64,000 bases of DNA from JBCCSZ01 sp039821145 (lineage in GTDB: Bacteria; Bacteroidota; Bacteroidia; Chitinophagales; Saprospiraceae). The translations under genes and the position numbers were made by a program. Below the pieces are notes generated by a model. The model saw only the letters and a list, made by a program, of their open reading frames with translations. It was not told the origin of the DNA and did no database searches. The stretch covers positions 1 to 64,000 of the forward strand of contig JBCBOS010000021.1 in assembly GCA_039821145.1 (NCBI GenBank), read 5' to 3'. Every line of letters begins with the position of its first letter. Positions within the stretch are counted from its first letter, which is position 1. Shown in pieces: positions 55,033 through 64,000 of this stretch.

Positions 55033-55653
55033 TTAGGACTTCGGCACCGCCAAGCCCATGGCATCCGCATAGACTGCCAGGTGGCGGGCAATGTATTTGC
55101 CAATGATGTCGAATTCCAGATTGGCCCGATCTCCCACTTGGATGTTTCGGAAGGTGGTGTGTTCGTAGGTGTAGGGGATGATGGCAACAGAAAAATTGTT
55201 CTCCACGGGACTGACCACAGTCAGGCTCACCCCATTGATGCAAATGGAGCCCTTGTCTACCAACAGGTGTTCTGGATTGGGCTCGTAGGAGAAGCTGTAG
55301 TGCCAGCTACCATCCAACACTTTGACATCTGTGCAGCGGCAGGTGGCATCCACGTGGCCTTGTACGATGTGCCCATCGAGGCGGGCATTGCCAGCCATGG
55401 CGCGTTCGAGGTTGACGGTGTCCCCTACTTGGAGGTCTCCCAGATTGGAGCGTTGCAGGGTCTCATCAATGGCGGTCACGGTATGTGTTCCATCGGATTG
55501 GGCCACCACAGTCAGGCAGACTCCATTGTGAGAAATGCTTTGGTCGATTTTGAGCTCATCCGATAGGGAAGAGGCAATGGTGAAATGTTTGTTGCTGCCC
55601 TCTTCTCGAATGGCAGTGATTTGTCCCAGACTTTCGATGATTCCAGTAAACAT
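55033..55653 (-). CDS. ribE: Riboflavin synthase alpha chain
   Basis: The enzyme dismutates two 6,7-dimethyl-8-ribityllumazine molecules to riboflavin. The 206-residue protein shows the N-terminal MFTGIIESLG and two lumazine-binding repeats, with SISHNGVCLTVV, GHIVQGHVD and SICINGVSLTVV. It stands alone, convergent to rpoC. No FMN riboswitch signature was seen upstream. Confidence 0.97.
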   Translation of the reverse strand: MFTGIIESLGQITAIREEGSNKHFTIASSLSDELKIDQSISHNGVCLTVVAQSDGTHTVTAIDETLQRSNLGDLQVGDTVNLERAMAGNARLDGHIVQGHVDATCRCTDVKVLDGSWHYSFSYEPNPEHLLVDKGSICINGVSLTVVSPVENNFSVAIIPYTYEHTTFRNIQVGDRANLEFDIIGKYIARHLAVYADAMGLAVPKS

Positions 55654-55765
55654 GTGAAATTCTTTTTGGTGGTATATACAGGAGCACAGCGGCTACAGTG
55701 AATAAACAAATGGAGCCAAGCTTCGTTGCGGTCTGTAGGGGTAAATTTGGAAATATCGTACTGGA

Positions 55766-58522
55766 TCAGCGGATGAGTTCGATGTATCCACTCAGTACTT
55801 CTTGGCTGGGGACCACGCCGCCCACTCGTTCCTCAAAAAACTTGCAAACATAGTAGTACACGCCTTCTGCCAGTTCATCTCCAGCGCGATTGCGTCCATC
55901 CCACTGAATGTCGGGATTGTTGGTTTCAAAGACGACTTGTCCCCAGCGATTGAAGACCTTGAACTCGACCCGGTCAATGAAACACTGAGAGATGGGAATG
56001 AATCGTTCATTGGCCCCATCGTTGTTGGGCGTAAATACATTGGGCAAGACGTATACGGGGCAATTGTCTGGACAGACGATGTTGCTGAACTCACTTTCAT
56101 TGCCGATGGAATCGAGGGAGGTCACGGCATAACAACCCGCAAATCCATCCATGCGCATGTGATCGTAAAAGGTGGAATCGGCAGCCTGTGTACTGGCAAT
56201 GAGCGAAAAGTCCAATCCTTGCTGTGGGGCGAAGTAGACTCGGTAGCCAGCCACGTCGTCCGATTCGGGACAGATCTCCGATGGTTGATTCCATCTGAGC
56301 ATGTTGACGAGAATGTCTTGGACGCAATTGACTTCGTTTTCATCACAGAGGTTGCTCACCTCCAGTTCTGGTGCGCAGGGGGCGATGCTGTCCAGTGGAA
56401 TGCCACAGGCTTCTTGCGATAGGTTGAGCAGGGGAGAGGGAAGATTGTCGATCCCATAGCTGCCAATGGTCTGGATGTAATAGCAATACTCCTCTCCATT
56501 GACCAGGCCAGTATCTTCGAAAAACGGCTCTGTGCTGGTGCCGATGGAATCCCAAGTCATGCTGGCATTTTGCCGATAGATGACGTATCGGAAATTGCTC
56601 CAAGGTACAGTAGCTTCCCAAGTCAGCACATTGATTTCATCTGTCGACGCAATGGACAAAAAGACAGAAGAAGCGTTGGCAGAAAATCCAAGGGGTTCGC
56701 TTTCGTCATTGGCAAAGAAGGCCAGCTGGTAGTTGTAGGGCTGGTCAAAGGTATTGATGTCCACATCGAGGAAGCTGGTATTGGCAAAACCCGAGAGGGT
56801 AGGACTGACAAAACTGGCGCCGGGAACAGGCTGAAAATCAGTGGTGCTGAAGCGATCTGTCCGTCGCAATTCTATGCGGTAGGGGCCGGGATTGAGCACT
56901 GTATCCAAGGCCTCAGCCTCTGGCAGAACCCATTCGAGCTCCATTTCCCCCATGTTGACATCTGTTTGTGATACACTGACTTTGGTGAGCAAGGGCACAT
57001 CCCGCTTGAGCTGCACACAACTTTCATCCGAAGGCAAGCTCTCAACAATGTTGTAAGGATTTCCCCCTGCCGAGATTCTGGCAAACTCTGCCAATACCCG
57101 ATAGCAATAGGTCCGGCCCTTTTCAATCGAGTCGTCAATGTAAATGTATCGGCCATCCTGCTCCTCCCTTGTCAATACATCATTGAGTTTGATGTATCCC
57201 CTGCCATTCAAGCCTGGTGTACAGGTATCGATGGGGAAATTGTTGCTGCCCTCGCGCCGCCATACGCTGAAGCCCCGAAAATAGTCGTCTTCGGCATCTT
57301 CACATACATAAGGCAATTCCCAGCTGACTTCAATTTCTTGGTCTGTCTCGATGGCCTGAACGTCCTCCGGCGGTGGCCCTACCACACGAATGCGCAGAAG
57401 GTGCAAACTAGATAGGTTAAGGGTATCTTTTACCTTGAAGTCATCAATGGCTCGAAAGGTTACTGTGTAGTATTGGTCGGCGATGTGGTCGCAGGTCGTT
57501 TGCCATCGGAAAGTCGCCCGCAAGGGTTGGTCTTGAAAACCAGAAAGCACATCCAGTCTCGCTGGGCTGTTGTCCAGGCTCAAAGGCCCGCCAAATGCTT
57601 CCAGGGCCACCTTTTGGTCCGCTTCGACCAGGGGGGCTGTGACGCTGATGTCAACCGTCAGTTGTTCACCAGCAATGACACACACCTCGTCGATGGTTTC
57701 TATTTCGGGTGGAATGTTCTCGCATTGTTCCACCAAAATCTGCATGTCGCGGATCATCGTGTCAATGGGGTTGCCATTGCGGTATTCGATGATGTATATC
57801 GCAATGTTGTATTCCCCCAATTGTTGCGGACTGTCCCAGCGAAAGTCTCCCGTCTCTTCATTGAAGAAAATTCGATTCTCGTTGGGGTCGGGCGATACCT
57901 GGTCTGGTAGGCTGTATTCTGAGATGGGTTGATTGATCTCCTCCAGGGGAACGATGAGTCGATAGGCCAAGCTATCGCCATCCGGGTCAAAAGCCGTGGG
58001 GTTGTGAGCAAAGGGTTGCCCAAGACAAGCGATGTCCGTCGGTGGCAAAAACAATTTGGGAGAGCTGTTGAATCCCTCAAATTGTGGATTGAAAAGTGTA
58101 ACAGTCGTCTGAATGTGAAAAGGAATGTTGACAGAATTGCCGATATTGAGAATGCCCTCGTTGCGGTTTCGGTCGTTCATGGACATCACATAGTGCCCCT
58201 GTGCCGAATACGTATGAGTGGCGATGTAGATGTTGCGCTTGATGTCGTTGAGTAGGACTTGCCCGTTGTTGTTGGGGCCATTGCTCCGTCCCACCATTTC
58301 ACAGTCGCCATCCCCCCAACAAATGCGCAAGGAATCTCTGTCGACATTGGTTCTGCTGGCCTTGGTATAGGTCAAAATGGTGGCCTCTATGGTCAATGGT
58401 CCGGTCTGCACATAGGTGATCTCGCCTGCCCGGTTGTGGGTACCCCAGGCATTGTGCTGACAGGCAAGGACAAAAAGAATTGCCAAAATTGGAATGATTC
58501 GGCCTTGTAAAGGAGGTATCAT
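55766..58522 (-). CDS. Surface protein with T9SS type-B sorting domain, paralogue 1
   Basis: The 918-residue protein has a signal peptide (ILAILFVLACQHNAWG), an N-terminal Ig/PKD-like region starting THNRAGEITYVQTGPLTIEA, and a region with IACLGQPFAHNPTAFDPDGD. Several fibronectin-III-like segments follow (for example RGFSVWRREGSNNFP and GRTYCYRVLAEFA). The C-terminal gliding-type sorting domain is LPNVFTPNNDGANERFIP, VFNRWGQVVFET, WDGRNRAG and GVYYYVCKF. Type-B substrates are exported by T9SS and held on the surface or released with PorP/SprF partners. It is the downstream member of a tandem pair, 73 bp after the first. Confidence 0.92.
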   Translation of the reverse strand: MIPPLQGRIIPILAILFVLACQHNAWGTHNRAGEITYVQTGPLTIEATILTYTKASRTNVDRDSLRICWGDGDCEMVGRSNGPNNNGQVLLNDIKRNIYIATHTYSAQGHYVMSMNDRNRNEGILNIGNSVNIPFHIQTTVTLFNPQFEGFNSSPKLFLPPTDIACLGQPFAHNPTAFDPDGDSLAYRLIVPLEEINQPISEYSLPDQVSPDPNENRIFFNEETGDFRWDSPQQLGEYNIAIYIIEYRNGNPIDTMIRDMQILVEQCENIPPEIETIDEVCVIAGEQLTVDISVTAPLVEADQKVALEAFGGPLSLDNSPARLDVLSGFQDQPLRATFRWQTTCDHIADQYYTVTFRAIDDFKVKDTLNLSSLHLLRIRVVGPPPEDVQAIETDQEIEVSWELPYVCEDAEDDYFRGFSVWRREGSNNFPIDTCTPGLNGRGYIKLNDVLTREEQDGRYIYIDDSIEKGRTYCYRVLAEFARISAGGNPYNIVESLPSDESCVQLKRDVPLLTKVSVSQTDVNMGEMELEWVLPEAEALDTVLNPGPYRIELRRTDRFSTTDFQPVPGASFVSPTLSGFANTSFLDVDINTFDQPYNYQLAFFANDESEPLGFSANASSVFLSIASTDEINVLTWEATVPWSNFRYVIYRQNASMTWDSIGTSTEPFFEDTGLVNGEEYCYYIQTIGSYGIDNLPSPLLNLSQEACGIPLDSIAPCAPELEVSNLCDENEVNCVQDILVNMLRWNQPSEICPESDDVAGYRVYFAPQQGLDFSLIASTQAADSTFYDHMRMDGFAGCYAVTSLDSIGNESEFSNIVCPDNCPVYVLPNVFTPNNDGANERFIPISQCFIDRVEFKVFNRWGQVVFETNNPDIQWDGRNRAGDELAEGVYYYVCKFFEERVGGVVPSQEVLSGYIELIR

Positions 58523-58595
58523 AGCCGGCGATTGTGTGTTGATGTTGGTCTAATATACTACGAATGATCGGAAAGGATGTTATGTTTCCTCTGCA

Positions 58596-61349
58596 TTAAC
58601 GAAGCAATTCGATGTATCCACTGAGTATTTCCCTACTGGGGACCACCCCGGAAACCCTTTGCTCAAAGTATTTACAGACATAATAATAGACCCCTTCTGA
58701 CAATTCCTGCCCATTGAGATTGCGGCCGTCCCAATTGAGATTTGGATCATTGGTTTGATAGACCAACTGCCCCCAGCGATTGAACACATTGAATTCCACC
58801 CGTTCCACAAAACATTGGGCCCGTGGGATGAAACGATCATTGGCCCCATCATCATTGGGCGTAAAGACATTGGGCAGTTCGTAAATGGGACAGTTGTCCA
58901 CGCAAACGATGTTGCTGAAGGCGCTTTCATTGTTGAACGAGTCGATGGCGGTTACAGCATAGCAGCCAGCAAAACCCTCGTCTGGAAAGTGCCGATAACT
59001 CAGAGAATCGAATGTCAAAAAGGTTTCTATGATGGCAAAGTCTCCGCCTTCCACAGACGAATAGTAGACATTGTAGCCCACCACATCGTCCGTATCTTCA
59101 CATTCCAGGTTGGGATTGGTCCAGAACAGGTCATTCCACAGCAATTCCCGCTCACAATTTCCATTGAGCTCTCCACAGATGTTCTCCACTTCCAAGACTG
59201 GCGGGCAAGGGGGCATGGTATCCAAAGGAATGCCACAGATTTCTTGCGAAAAGTTCTTCAGCGGTTCGGGGATCCCATCGATGCCATACGATCCAATGGT
59301 CTCCACCCGGTAACAATATTCGGTGCCATTGGCCAGCCCCGTATCTTCGTAAAATGGTTCGGTGACAATGGCCAGGGTATCCCAAATGCCACTGCCGTTG
59401 AGCCGACTGACGACATGCTCAAAATTGTCCCAAGGGACTTCAGCCTCCCAAGTCAAGGTGTTGGTATTGTCGGTAGAGGCCACGCCCAAGAAGACGGAGG
59501 AGGCAGGCGGAGCGGTCCCCAACAACTCTGTTCCATTGTTGAAATAGAAGGAGATTTGGTAGTTGTAGGGGTCGGTGATGGTATTGGGGCCGATGTCCCG
59601 GAAAAAGGTATCGATGTCGCTGCTGTACAAAGGAGAGATGATGGAGGCTCCAGGAACATCCACAAAGTCGGTGCTTCCAAACCCGGTTGCCCGAGCCAGT
59701 TGGTAGCGATAAGGCCCTGGAAACAGCAAGGTATCCAAGTCCTCCCTTTTTGGCTTGGTCCAGCGGATGAAAATCTCGCCGTTGACACTGGTATTTTCAA
59801 TGCTCACATTGGTCAGCAAGGGAATGTCGCGACTCAACTGTACGCAGGCTTCGTTGGACGGCAGGCTCTCCACGATGTTGAACGGAAATCCTCCCGCTGA
59901 CAATTGGGCAAACTCGGCCAATACCCGGTAACAATAGGTTCGACCTCGATCGACATCCGTATCCAAATAGACATAGCGTCCATCTCTTTGCTCTTGGGTG
60001 GGGGCCAGGTTGAGGCGCACGTAGCCTTGTCCGGCCAGCCCCGGTTCACAATCGTCTGGCGGAAACTGGTTGCTGGTTTCTCGTCGCCACACAGAAAAGC
60101 CCCGGAAGTATTCATTGGCCGCATTCTCACAGCTGTAGGGCGATTCCCAGCTGACTTCCACCTCACTGCTGCTCGCCTCTGCCTGAACATCTTCAGGAGG
60201 CGGCCCCACGACCTTGATGCGCAGGGAGTGCAGGGTGGACAAAAACAAGGTATCGTTGCCCCTTCGAATGGGGAAATTGTCGACAGCGCGGAAAATGACC
60301 GTGTAAAATTGATCAGAAATGTGCTCGCATTCTGTTTGCCAAACAAATCGTCCGACCAGTGGTTGGGGTTGAAAGCCCGATGCGACTTGTAAGCTGGCAG
60401 GGCTGATGTCCAACTCGAATGGACCACCAAGAGCAGACAGTCCCACCAATTGGTCCGAATCCGAGAGGGGCGCAGTGGCCACGACTGGTATGTCGATCCG
60501 CTCTCCGGCAATGACACAAATCTCGTCTTCTGTTTCGATCTCCGGAGGGGCATTTTCGCAATCGACCACCAAGATTTGCATGTCCCGGATCATGGTGTCT
60601 ATGGCTTCTCCATCCCGGTACTGAATGATGTGCATGGCAATGTTGTATTCTCCTGGTCGCTGAGGTGTGAACCAGAAAAAGTCGCCATTGGACCGATTGA
60701 GCTCAATCAGGTTGTTGGGGCCGGGAGGGAATTCACTGGGGAAGCTGTAGAAAGGAACAGCTGTCCCGGAGCCTTGTTGAGGTACGATCAAGCGGTACGC
60801 AAGGCTGTCCAGATCGGGATCGTAGGCATTGGGGTTGTGAATGAACGGCTGGCCCACACAGGCAATGTCGATGGGTGGTTGGAGCAGAATGGGGGAGTTG
60901 TTGTTTCCCTGAAACTGCACATTGAAGAGGGTGACCGTAGATTCCAGATAAAATGGCACGTTTTGCGAATTGGGCGGATTGACGTTCAGGATGCCCTCAT
61001 TGCGGTTGGGGTCTGTCATCGAAATCCGGTAGCGCGCCTGGGAGGAGTAGGTATGTTCGGCAACGTAGATGTTGTATTTTGTATCGTTGGGCAGCGGTTG
61101 GCCATTGCCATTGCTGCGAAGGACCCATTCGCTCTTTCCATCGCCCCAGAAAATTTCCAAACTGTCACGGTCTGCCTGTGTACTACTGGTACGGGTGTAG
61201 GTGGTGATCGTTGCCACGATGGTCAGTGGCCCGGTCTGAACATAGGTGATTTCCCCTGCTCGGTTGTGTGTACCAAAAGCACTCAGTGCCATGAGTAGAA
61301 AAGAAATGAGGAATCCGATTCGGTTCCAAATGGGTTTAGGTGGCGTCAT
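58596..61349 (-). CDS. Surface protein with T9SS type-B sorting domain, paralogue 2
   Basis: The 917-residue protein is homologous over its whole length to the neighbouring 918-residue protein, with the same domain order: signal peptide, THNRAGEITYVQTGPLTIVA, IACVGQPFIHNPNAYDPDLD, fibronectin-like segments with RGFSVWRRETSNQFP and GRTYCYRVLAEFAQ, and the sorting domain LPNVFTPNDDGANDRFIP, VFNRWGQLVYQT and GVYYYVCKY. The pair arose by tandem duplication and has diverged mainly in the middle. It is the promoter-proximal gene. Function is unknown; adhesion or gliding is an inference from the sorting domain only. Confidence 0.92.
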   Translation of the reverse strand: MTPPKPIWNRIGFLISFLLMALSAFGTHNRAGEITYVQTGPLTIVATITTYTRTSSTQADRDSLEIFWGDGKSEWVLRSNGNGQPLPNDTKYNIYVAEHTYSSQARYRISMTDPNRNEGILNVNPPNSQNVPFYLESTVTLFNVQFQGNNNSPILLQPPIDIACVGQPFIHNPNAYDPDLDSLAYRLIVPQQGSGTAVPFYSFPSEFPPGPNNLIELNRSNGDFFWFTPQRPGEYNIAMHIIQYRDGEAIDTMIRDMQILVVDCENAPPEIETEDEICVIAGERIDIPVVATAPLSDSDQLVGLSALGGPFELDISPASLQVASGFQPQPLVGRFVWQTECEHISDQFYTVIFRAVDNFPIRRGNDTLFLSTLHSLRIKVVGPPPEDVQAEASSSEVEVSWESPYSCENAANEYFRGFSVWRRETSNQFPPDDCEPGLAGQGYVRLNLAPTQEQRDGRYVYLDTDVDRGRTYCYRVLAEFAQLSAGGFPFNIVESLPSNEACVQLSRDIPLLTNVSIENTSVNGEIFIRWTKPKREDLDTLLFPGPYRYQLARATGFGSTDFVDVPGASIISPLYSSDIDTFFRDIGPNTITDPYNYQISFYFNNGTELLGTAPPASSVFLGVASTDNTNTLTWEAEVPWDNFEHVVSRLNGSGIWDTLAIVTEPFYEDTGLANGTEYCYRVETIGSYGIDGIPEPLKNFSQEICGIPLDTMPPCPPVLEVENICGELNGNCERELLWNDLFWTNPNLECEDTDDVVGYNVYYSSVEGGDFAIIETFLTFDSLSYRHFPDEGFAGCYAVTAIDSFNNESAFSNIVCVDNCPIYELPNVFTPNDDGANDRFIPRAQCFVERVEFNVFNRWGQLVYQTNDPNLNWDGRNLNGQELSEGVYYYVCKYFEQRVSGVVPSREILSGYIELLR

Positions 61350-61661
61350 GCAGTCCGGTTTAGGTTTCAGTTAGCGATTGGTGATTCGGACAGTGAGAGA
61401 ATTCACAAATGGGCCAGCACACAATAAATTTGCGCCGACTTTTTATTAAAACGCAAGTATGCTATCTTTAGTTTGCGGTAGAATGACGGACGCTTGACGC
61501 AAGAAGAAGAATTCCCATTGCCAATGCCGTCCTTCTTTGGTAAGATAGGCAATTTATGGTTCAATCCAAGGTGCTTTCCCTTCCATTCGTCACACCTTTT
61601 TGAGATCGTTCTTGGAATGCCAATCGCCCTCATTTTCAAACAGATTCTAAAACAAGCCATC
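61350..61661. promoter_or_regulatory. Divergent promoter region with a candidate plus-strand promoter
   Basis: This 312-bp gap separates the second T9SS substrate (minus) from the YdeI-like gene (plus). TTTT at 61440-61443 and TATCTTTA at 61463-61470, 19 bp apart, form a near-consensus promoter for the plus strand. An in-frame extension of the YdeI-like protein up to 61494 is open but lacks conserved sequence. No minus-strand promoter could be pinned down. Confidence 0.4.
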
Positions 61662-62165
61662 ATGCGCTTCACTGCCATTCTCGACAGATTCAATTCCGAC
61701 CTCTGGGGCCACCACTTTCGAGTCCCCAAGGCCATGGCCCAAGATTTTGTCGAGGGGAATGATCGTCGGGTCATCTGTACGCTGAACGAAACGGAAGAGT
61801 TTCATTGTGCGCTCATGCCCGATGGAGAAGGGGCGTATTTCATCAATGTCAACAAAGAATTGCGCAAAAAGCTGAACCTACGAGTGGGGAGTGAGTTGTT
61901 TGTGGAACTGAAAAAAGACGAGAGCGAATATGGCATGCCCGTGCCCGAAGAATTGGGGGAATTGCTCAAGATGGACGAGGAGGGAAATGCTCTGTTTCAC
62001 GCCCTGAGCAAAGGCAAACAGCGCAGCTTGCTCTACATGGTCAGCAAACCCAAGCGGTCTGAAACCCGCCTGAAAAAAGCAGTGGTCATCGTGGATTACC
62101 TGAAATCTACGGCTGGAAAACTGGACTACAAACAACTCAATCAAGCCTTCAAAGACAACAATTAA
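61662..62165 (+). CDS. YdeI/OmpD-associated-type protein (DUF1905 domain)
   Basis: The 167-residue cytoplasmic protein starts with a DUF1905-type domain (MRFTAILDRFNSDLWGHHFR, NRRVICTLNETEEFHCALMP-like strands and LRVGSELFVELKKDESEYG). It ends with a helical YdeI/OmdA part (FHALSKGKQRSLLYMVSKPK, then Lys-rich helices). The molecular role is unknown. The start at 61662 matches where such proteins begin. Its stop codon overlaps the stop of the convergent rfbD gene by 3 bp. Confidence 0.8.
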   Translation: MRFTAILDRFNSDLWGHHFRVPKAMAQDFVEGNDRRVICTLNETEEFHCALMPDGEGAYFINVNKELRKKLNLRVGSELFVELKKDESEYGMPVPEELGELLKMDEEGNALFHALSKGKQRSLLYMVSKPKRSETRLKKAVVIVDYLKSTAGKLDYKQLNQAFKDNN

Positions 62166-63046
62166 CCCCTCTCGCCAAGGGCCTCCAAACAAGCTTCCAA
62201 TCCCTCTCGCCAATGGGGGATGCTCAGCCCAAAGCTCTCCTTGATCTTTGCCTTGTTGAGCAGGCTGTAGGCGGGGCGACTGGCTGGCGTGGGATAGTCC
62301 TTGGTCTCAATGGGCGTCAGCTCGCAATCGATTTGGCAAGTGTCGAAGATGGCGTGTGCAAAATCGTACCAACTGGTCACCCCCTCATTGCTGTAGTGGT
62401 AAACGCCACTGACGTCCTCTCTGTTCAAGCTACCATCAGCCAGCTGTTGGACAATTTGCAGCATGGCAGTTGCCAGGTCGCGCGCATAGGTGGGGGTACC
62501 CACTTGATCAAAAATGACCCGCAAGCCATCCCGCTCTCTTCCCAGGCGCAGCATGGTTTTGACAAAATTGTGTCCAAAGGAGGAATAGACCCAAGAGGTG
62601 CGGATGACCATCGCAGAGGTTCCCTCAGCCAGTGCTGCTAGGTCTCCCTCCAGTTTGGTCTGCGCATAGACCCCTTTTGGCTGGGTGGGGTCCGACTCGA
62701 TCAGGGGGCGGTTGCAGTCGTTGTGGTAGACGTAATCGGTGGACAGTTGGAGAAGAAAGGCCCCTCTTTGCTGACAAGCTGCCGCCAAATGCATCGGGCC
62801 ATCGACATTGATCTTGCGAGCCAAAGCCTCTTCGCTTTCTGCTTTGTCTACCGCTGTATAGGCCGCACAATTGAGGCAAACATCAATCTCTTCTTGCTGA
62901 AAAAAACTGTTGACCGCATCGGCATCTGTGATGTCCAACTCGGCCACATCCGTAAATGAGAACTGAAAATCGGGATGCTGCCCGGCCAGTTGCTGCAATT
63001 CCTGCCCGACCTGGCCATTGGCTCCCGTCACTAAGATGTTTTTCAT
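62162..63046 (-). CDS. rfbD: dTDP-4-dehydrorhamnose reductase
   Basis: RfbD makes dTDP-L-rhamnose for surface polysaccharide. The 294-residue Rossmann-fold protein has GANGQVGQEL, the NCAAYTAVDKAE segment, STDYVY and the catalytic YAQTK motif. It overlaps the upstream rfbC by 4 bp (ATGA), so the two are translationally coupled. Confidence 0.95.
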   Translation of the reverse strand: MKNILVTGANGQVGQELQQLAGQHPDFQFSFTDVAELDITDADAVNSFFQQEEIDVCLNCAAYTAVDKAESEEALARKINVDGPMHLAAACQQRGAFLLQLSTDYVYHNDCNRPLIESDPTQPKGVYAQTKLEGDLAALAEGTSAMVIRTSWVYSSFGHNFVKTMLRLGRERDGLRVIFDQVGTPTYARDLATAMLQIVQQLADGSLNREDVSGVYHYSNEGVTSWYDFAHAIFDTCQIDCELTPIETKDYPTPASRPAYSLLNKAKIKESFGLSIPHWREGLEACLEALGERG

Positions 63047-63594
63047 ACGACCAATGCTTTGTGTTGACCAAAGGCAGGTTGCTTGTCGTCTTTGTCCGAC
63101 AGGATGATGTCTGCTGGGTCAATGTTCCAATCAATTCCCAATTGTGGATCGTCAAAGCGAATGCCTGCGTCCGCTTCCTTGTTGTAGAAATTGTCGCATT
63201 TGTAGGCGAAAACAGCGGTGGGACTCAGCACCACAAAGCCATGTGCAAAGCCCCGAGGAATGAAGAGTTGCTTTTGGTTTTCTGCCGTGAGCAAGATGCT
63301 GAAGTGCTGGCCATAGGTGGCGGAGTCGGGCCGAATGTCCACCGCAACATCCAGAACTTCGCCTTCCAGGACCCGCACCAACTTGGCCTGCGAAAAGGGA
63401 GGCAGTTGATAGTGCAAGCCGCGCAGGACGCCATAGGAAGATTTGGACTGGTTGTCTTGTACAAAAGCATTGGGAATGCCTGCTTGTTCGAAGGTTTGCA
63501 GATTGTAACTTTCGAAAAAGTATCCTCTGTCATCGCCCCAAACTTGGGGTTCGAACACCTGAAGGCCTTTGATGGACGTGTGGTGAAAAGGCAT
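63043..63594 (-). CDS. rfbC: dTDP-4-dehydrorhamnose 3,5-epimerase
   Basis: The 183-residue cupin epimerase acts just before RfbD in the rhamnose pathway. Seen are LQVFEPQVWGDDRGYFFE, the catalytic His in RGLHYQLPP, FSQAKLVRVLEGEVLDVAVD and FIPRGFAHGFVVLSP. The rfbA and rfbB genes are not in this window. Confidence 0.96.
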   Translation of the reverse strand: MPFHHTSIKGLQVFEPQVWGDDRGYFFESYNLQTFEQAGIPNAFVQDNQSKSSYGVLRGLHYQLPPFSQAKLVRVLEGEVLDVAVDIRPDSATYGQHFSILLTAENQKQLFIPRGFAHGFVVLSPTAVFAYKCDNFYNKEADAGIRFDDPQLGIDWNIDPADIILSDKDDKQPAFGQHKALVV

Positions 63595-63692
63595 GCGAAT
63601 CGAGTTGTTGTTTGAGTGAATCTTCTGCTCGTTGTTTCTTACGGCAAAAGAGGCGCATTGTTTTCCACTCGGCTGTTGAATCCCGACGGAGC

Positions 63693-64000
63693 TTACTTTT
63701 TGCGGAAGAAAATTCCCAGTGGCACGCCCTCGAATTCGAAAGACTCCCGCAATTTGTTTTCCAAATAACGGCGATAGCTGTCCTTGATGTATTTGGGGTT
63801 GTTGCAGAAAAAGGCAAAAGCTGGGTAGTAAGTGGGCAGCTGTGTCACGTACTTGATCTTGGCAAAGCGGCCTTTGTGCGAGGGTGGTGGATACTTCTCA
63901 ATGGCAGCCAGCATGGTATCGTTGAGCAAAGAAGTCTTGATCTTGCGGTTGCGATTTTCGTGGACGACCAAGGCCATTTCCACTGCCTTGAAGATGCGTT
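63693..64000 (-). CDS. der: GTPase Der (EngA), C-terminal part only
   Basis: About 102 C-terminal residues are visible; the rest lies beyond the right edge. The segment is the KH-like domain of Der: PPPSHKGRFAKIKYVTQ, then PAFAFFCNNPKYIKDSYRRY, LENKLRESFEFEGVPLGI and the final FFRKK. Der is an essential ribosome-assembly GTPase with two G domains upstream of this domain. Confidence 0.93.
   Translation of the reverse strand, partial: RIFKAVEMALVVHENRNRKIKTSLLNDTMLAAIEKYPPPSHKGRFAKIKYVTQLPTYYPAFAFFCNNPKYIKDSYRRYLENKLRESFEFEGVPLGIFFRKK

Noticed and set aside
55654..55765. FMN riboswitch before ribE
   Set aside because: The short upstream region lacks the conserved FMN aptamer segments.
61494..61661. 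N-terminal extension of the YdeI-like protein
   Set aside because: The frame is open but has no conserved sequence and would overlap or crowd the candidate promoter; the family-like start is at 61662.

Overview
The window is a stretch of chromosome from a member of the Bacteroidota. Gene content points to class Saprospiria (inference): type IX secretion (T9SS) components and substrates, SusC/SusD pairs, a serine-palmitoyltransferase-like enzyme, promoters of the TTTG / TAnnTTTG type, few Shine-Dalgarno sequences, and giant HYR-repeat secreted proteins. No plasmid, phage, insertion sequence, CRISPR array or rRNA gene was seen.

Left part (1-9489, minus strand): one giant open frame of at least 3163 codons. 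It starts at 9489 and runs off the left edge. It encodes a secreted protein of about 25 HYR/Ig-like modules. Several modules carry another beta-rich domain inserted at the same internal point, and a 499-residue block is tandemly triplicated.

9740-25700: mixed housekeeping and envelope genes. These are priA and a histone-deacetylase-family hydrolase (minus strand), an alpha-oxoamine synthase, a two-domain VOC protein, a flavin amine oxidase, a small outer-membrane barrel, a haloalkane dehalogenase, a DUF4783 protein, a family-9 glycosyltransferase, a PorP/SprF protein and a PorE-like OmpA protein. The OmpA gene ends in an A9 run carrying a -1 slippery heptamer, and the next frame encodes a DUF1573 domain with no proper start codon. 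A barrel protein, a CPBP protease and pdxJ follow.

26600-39000: nutrient-uptake region. Two SusC/SusD pairs flank a DUF3179 lipoprotein and an outer-membrane barrel. A TonB C-terminal-domain protein without a membrane anchor lies at the end on the minus strand.

39100-54950: the information-processing block, all on the plus strand: rpsU, a tyrosine recombinase, a hibernation factor, tRNA-Thr/Tyr/Gly/Thr, tuf, tRNA-Trp, secE, nusG, rplK, rplA, rplJ, rplL, rpoB, rpoC. Several spacers in this block contain strong inverted repeats, and the block ends in a strong terminator.

55000-64000: ribE, two tandem paralogous T9SS type-B sorted surface proteins of 918 and 917 residues, a YdeI-like protein, rfbD and rfbC (dTDP-rhamnose pathway), and the 3' end of der at the right edge.

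Start codons were moved downstream of the longest open frame in many genes, using conserved N termini and neighbouring gene ends. All homology statements come from reading the sequence; no database search was run.
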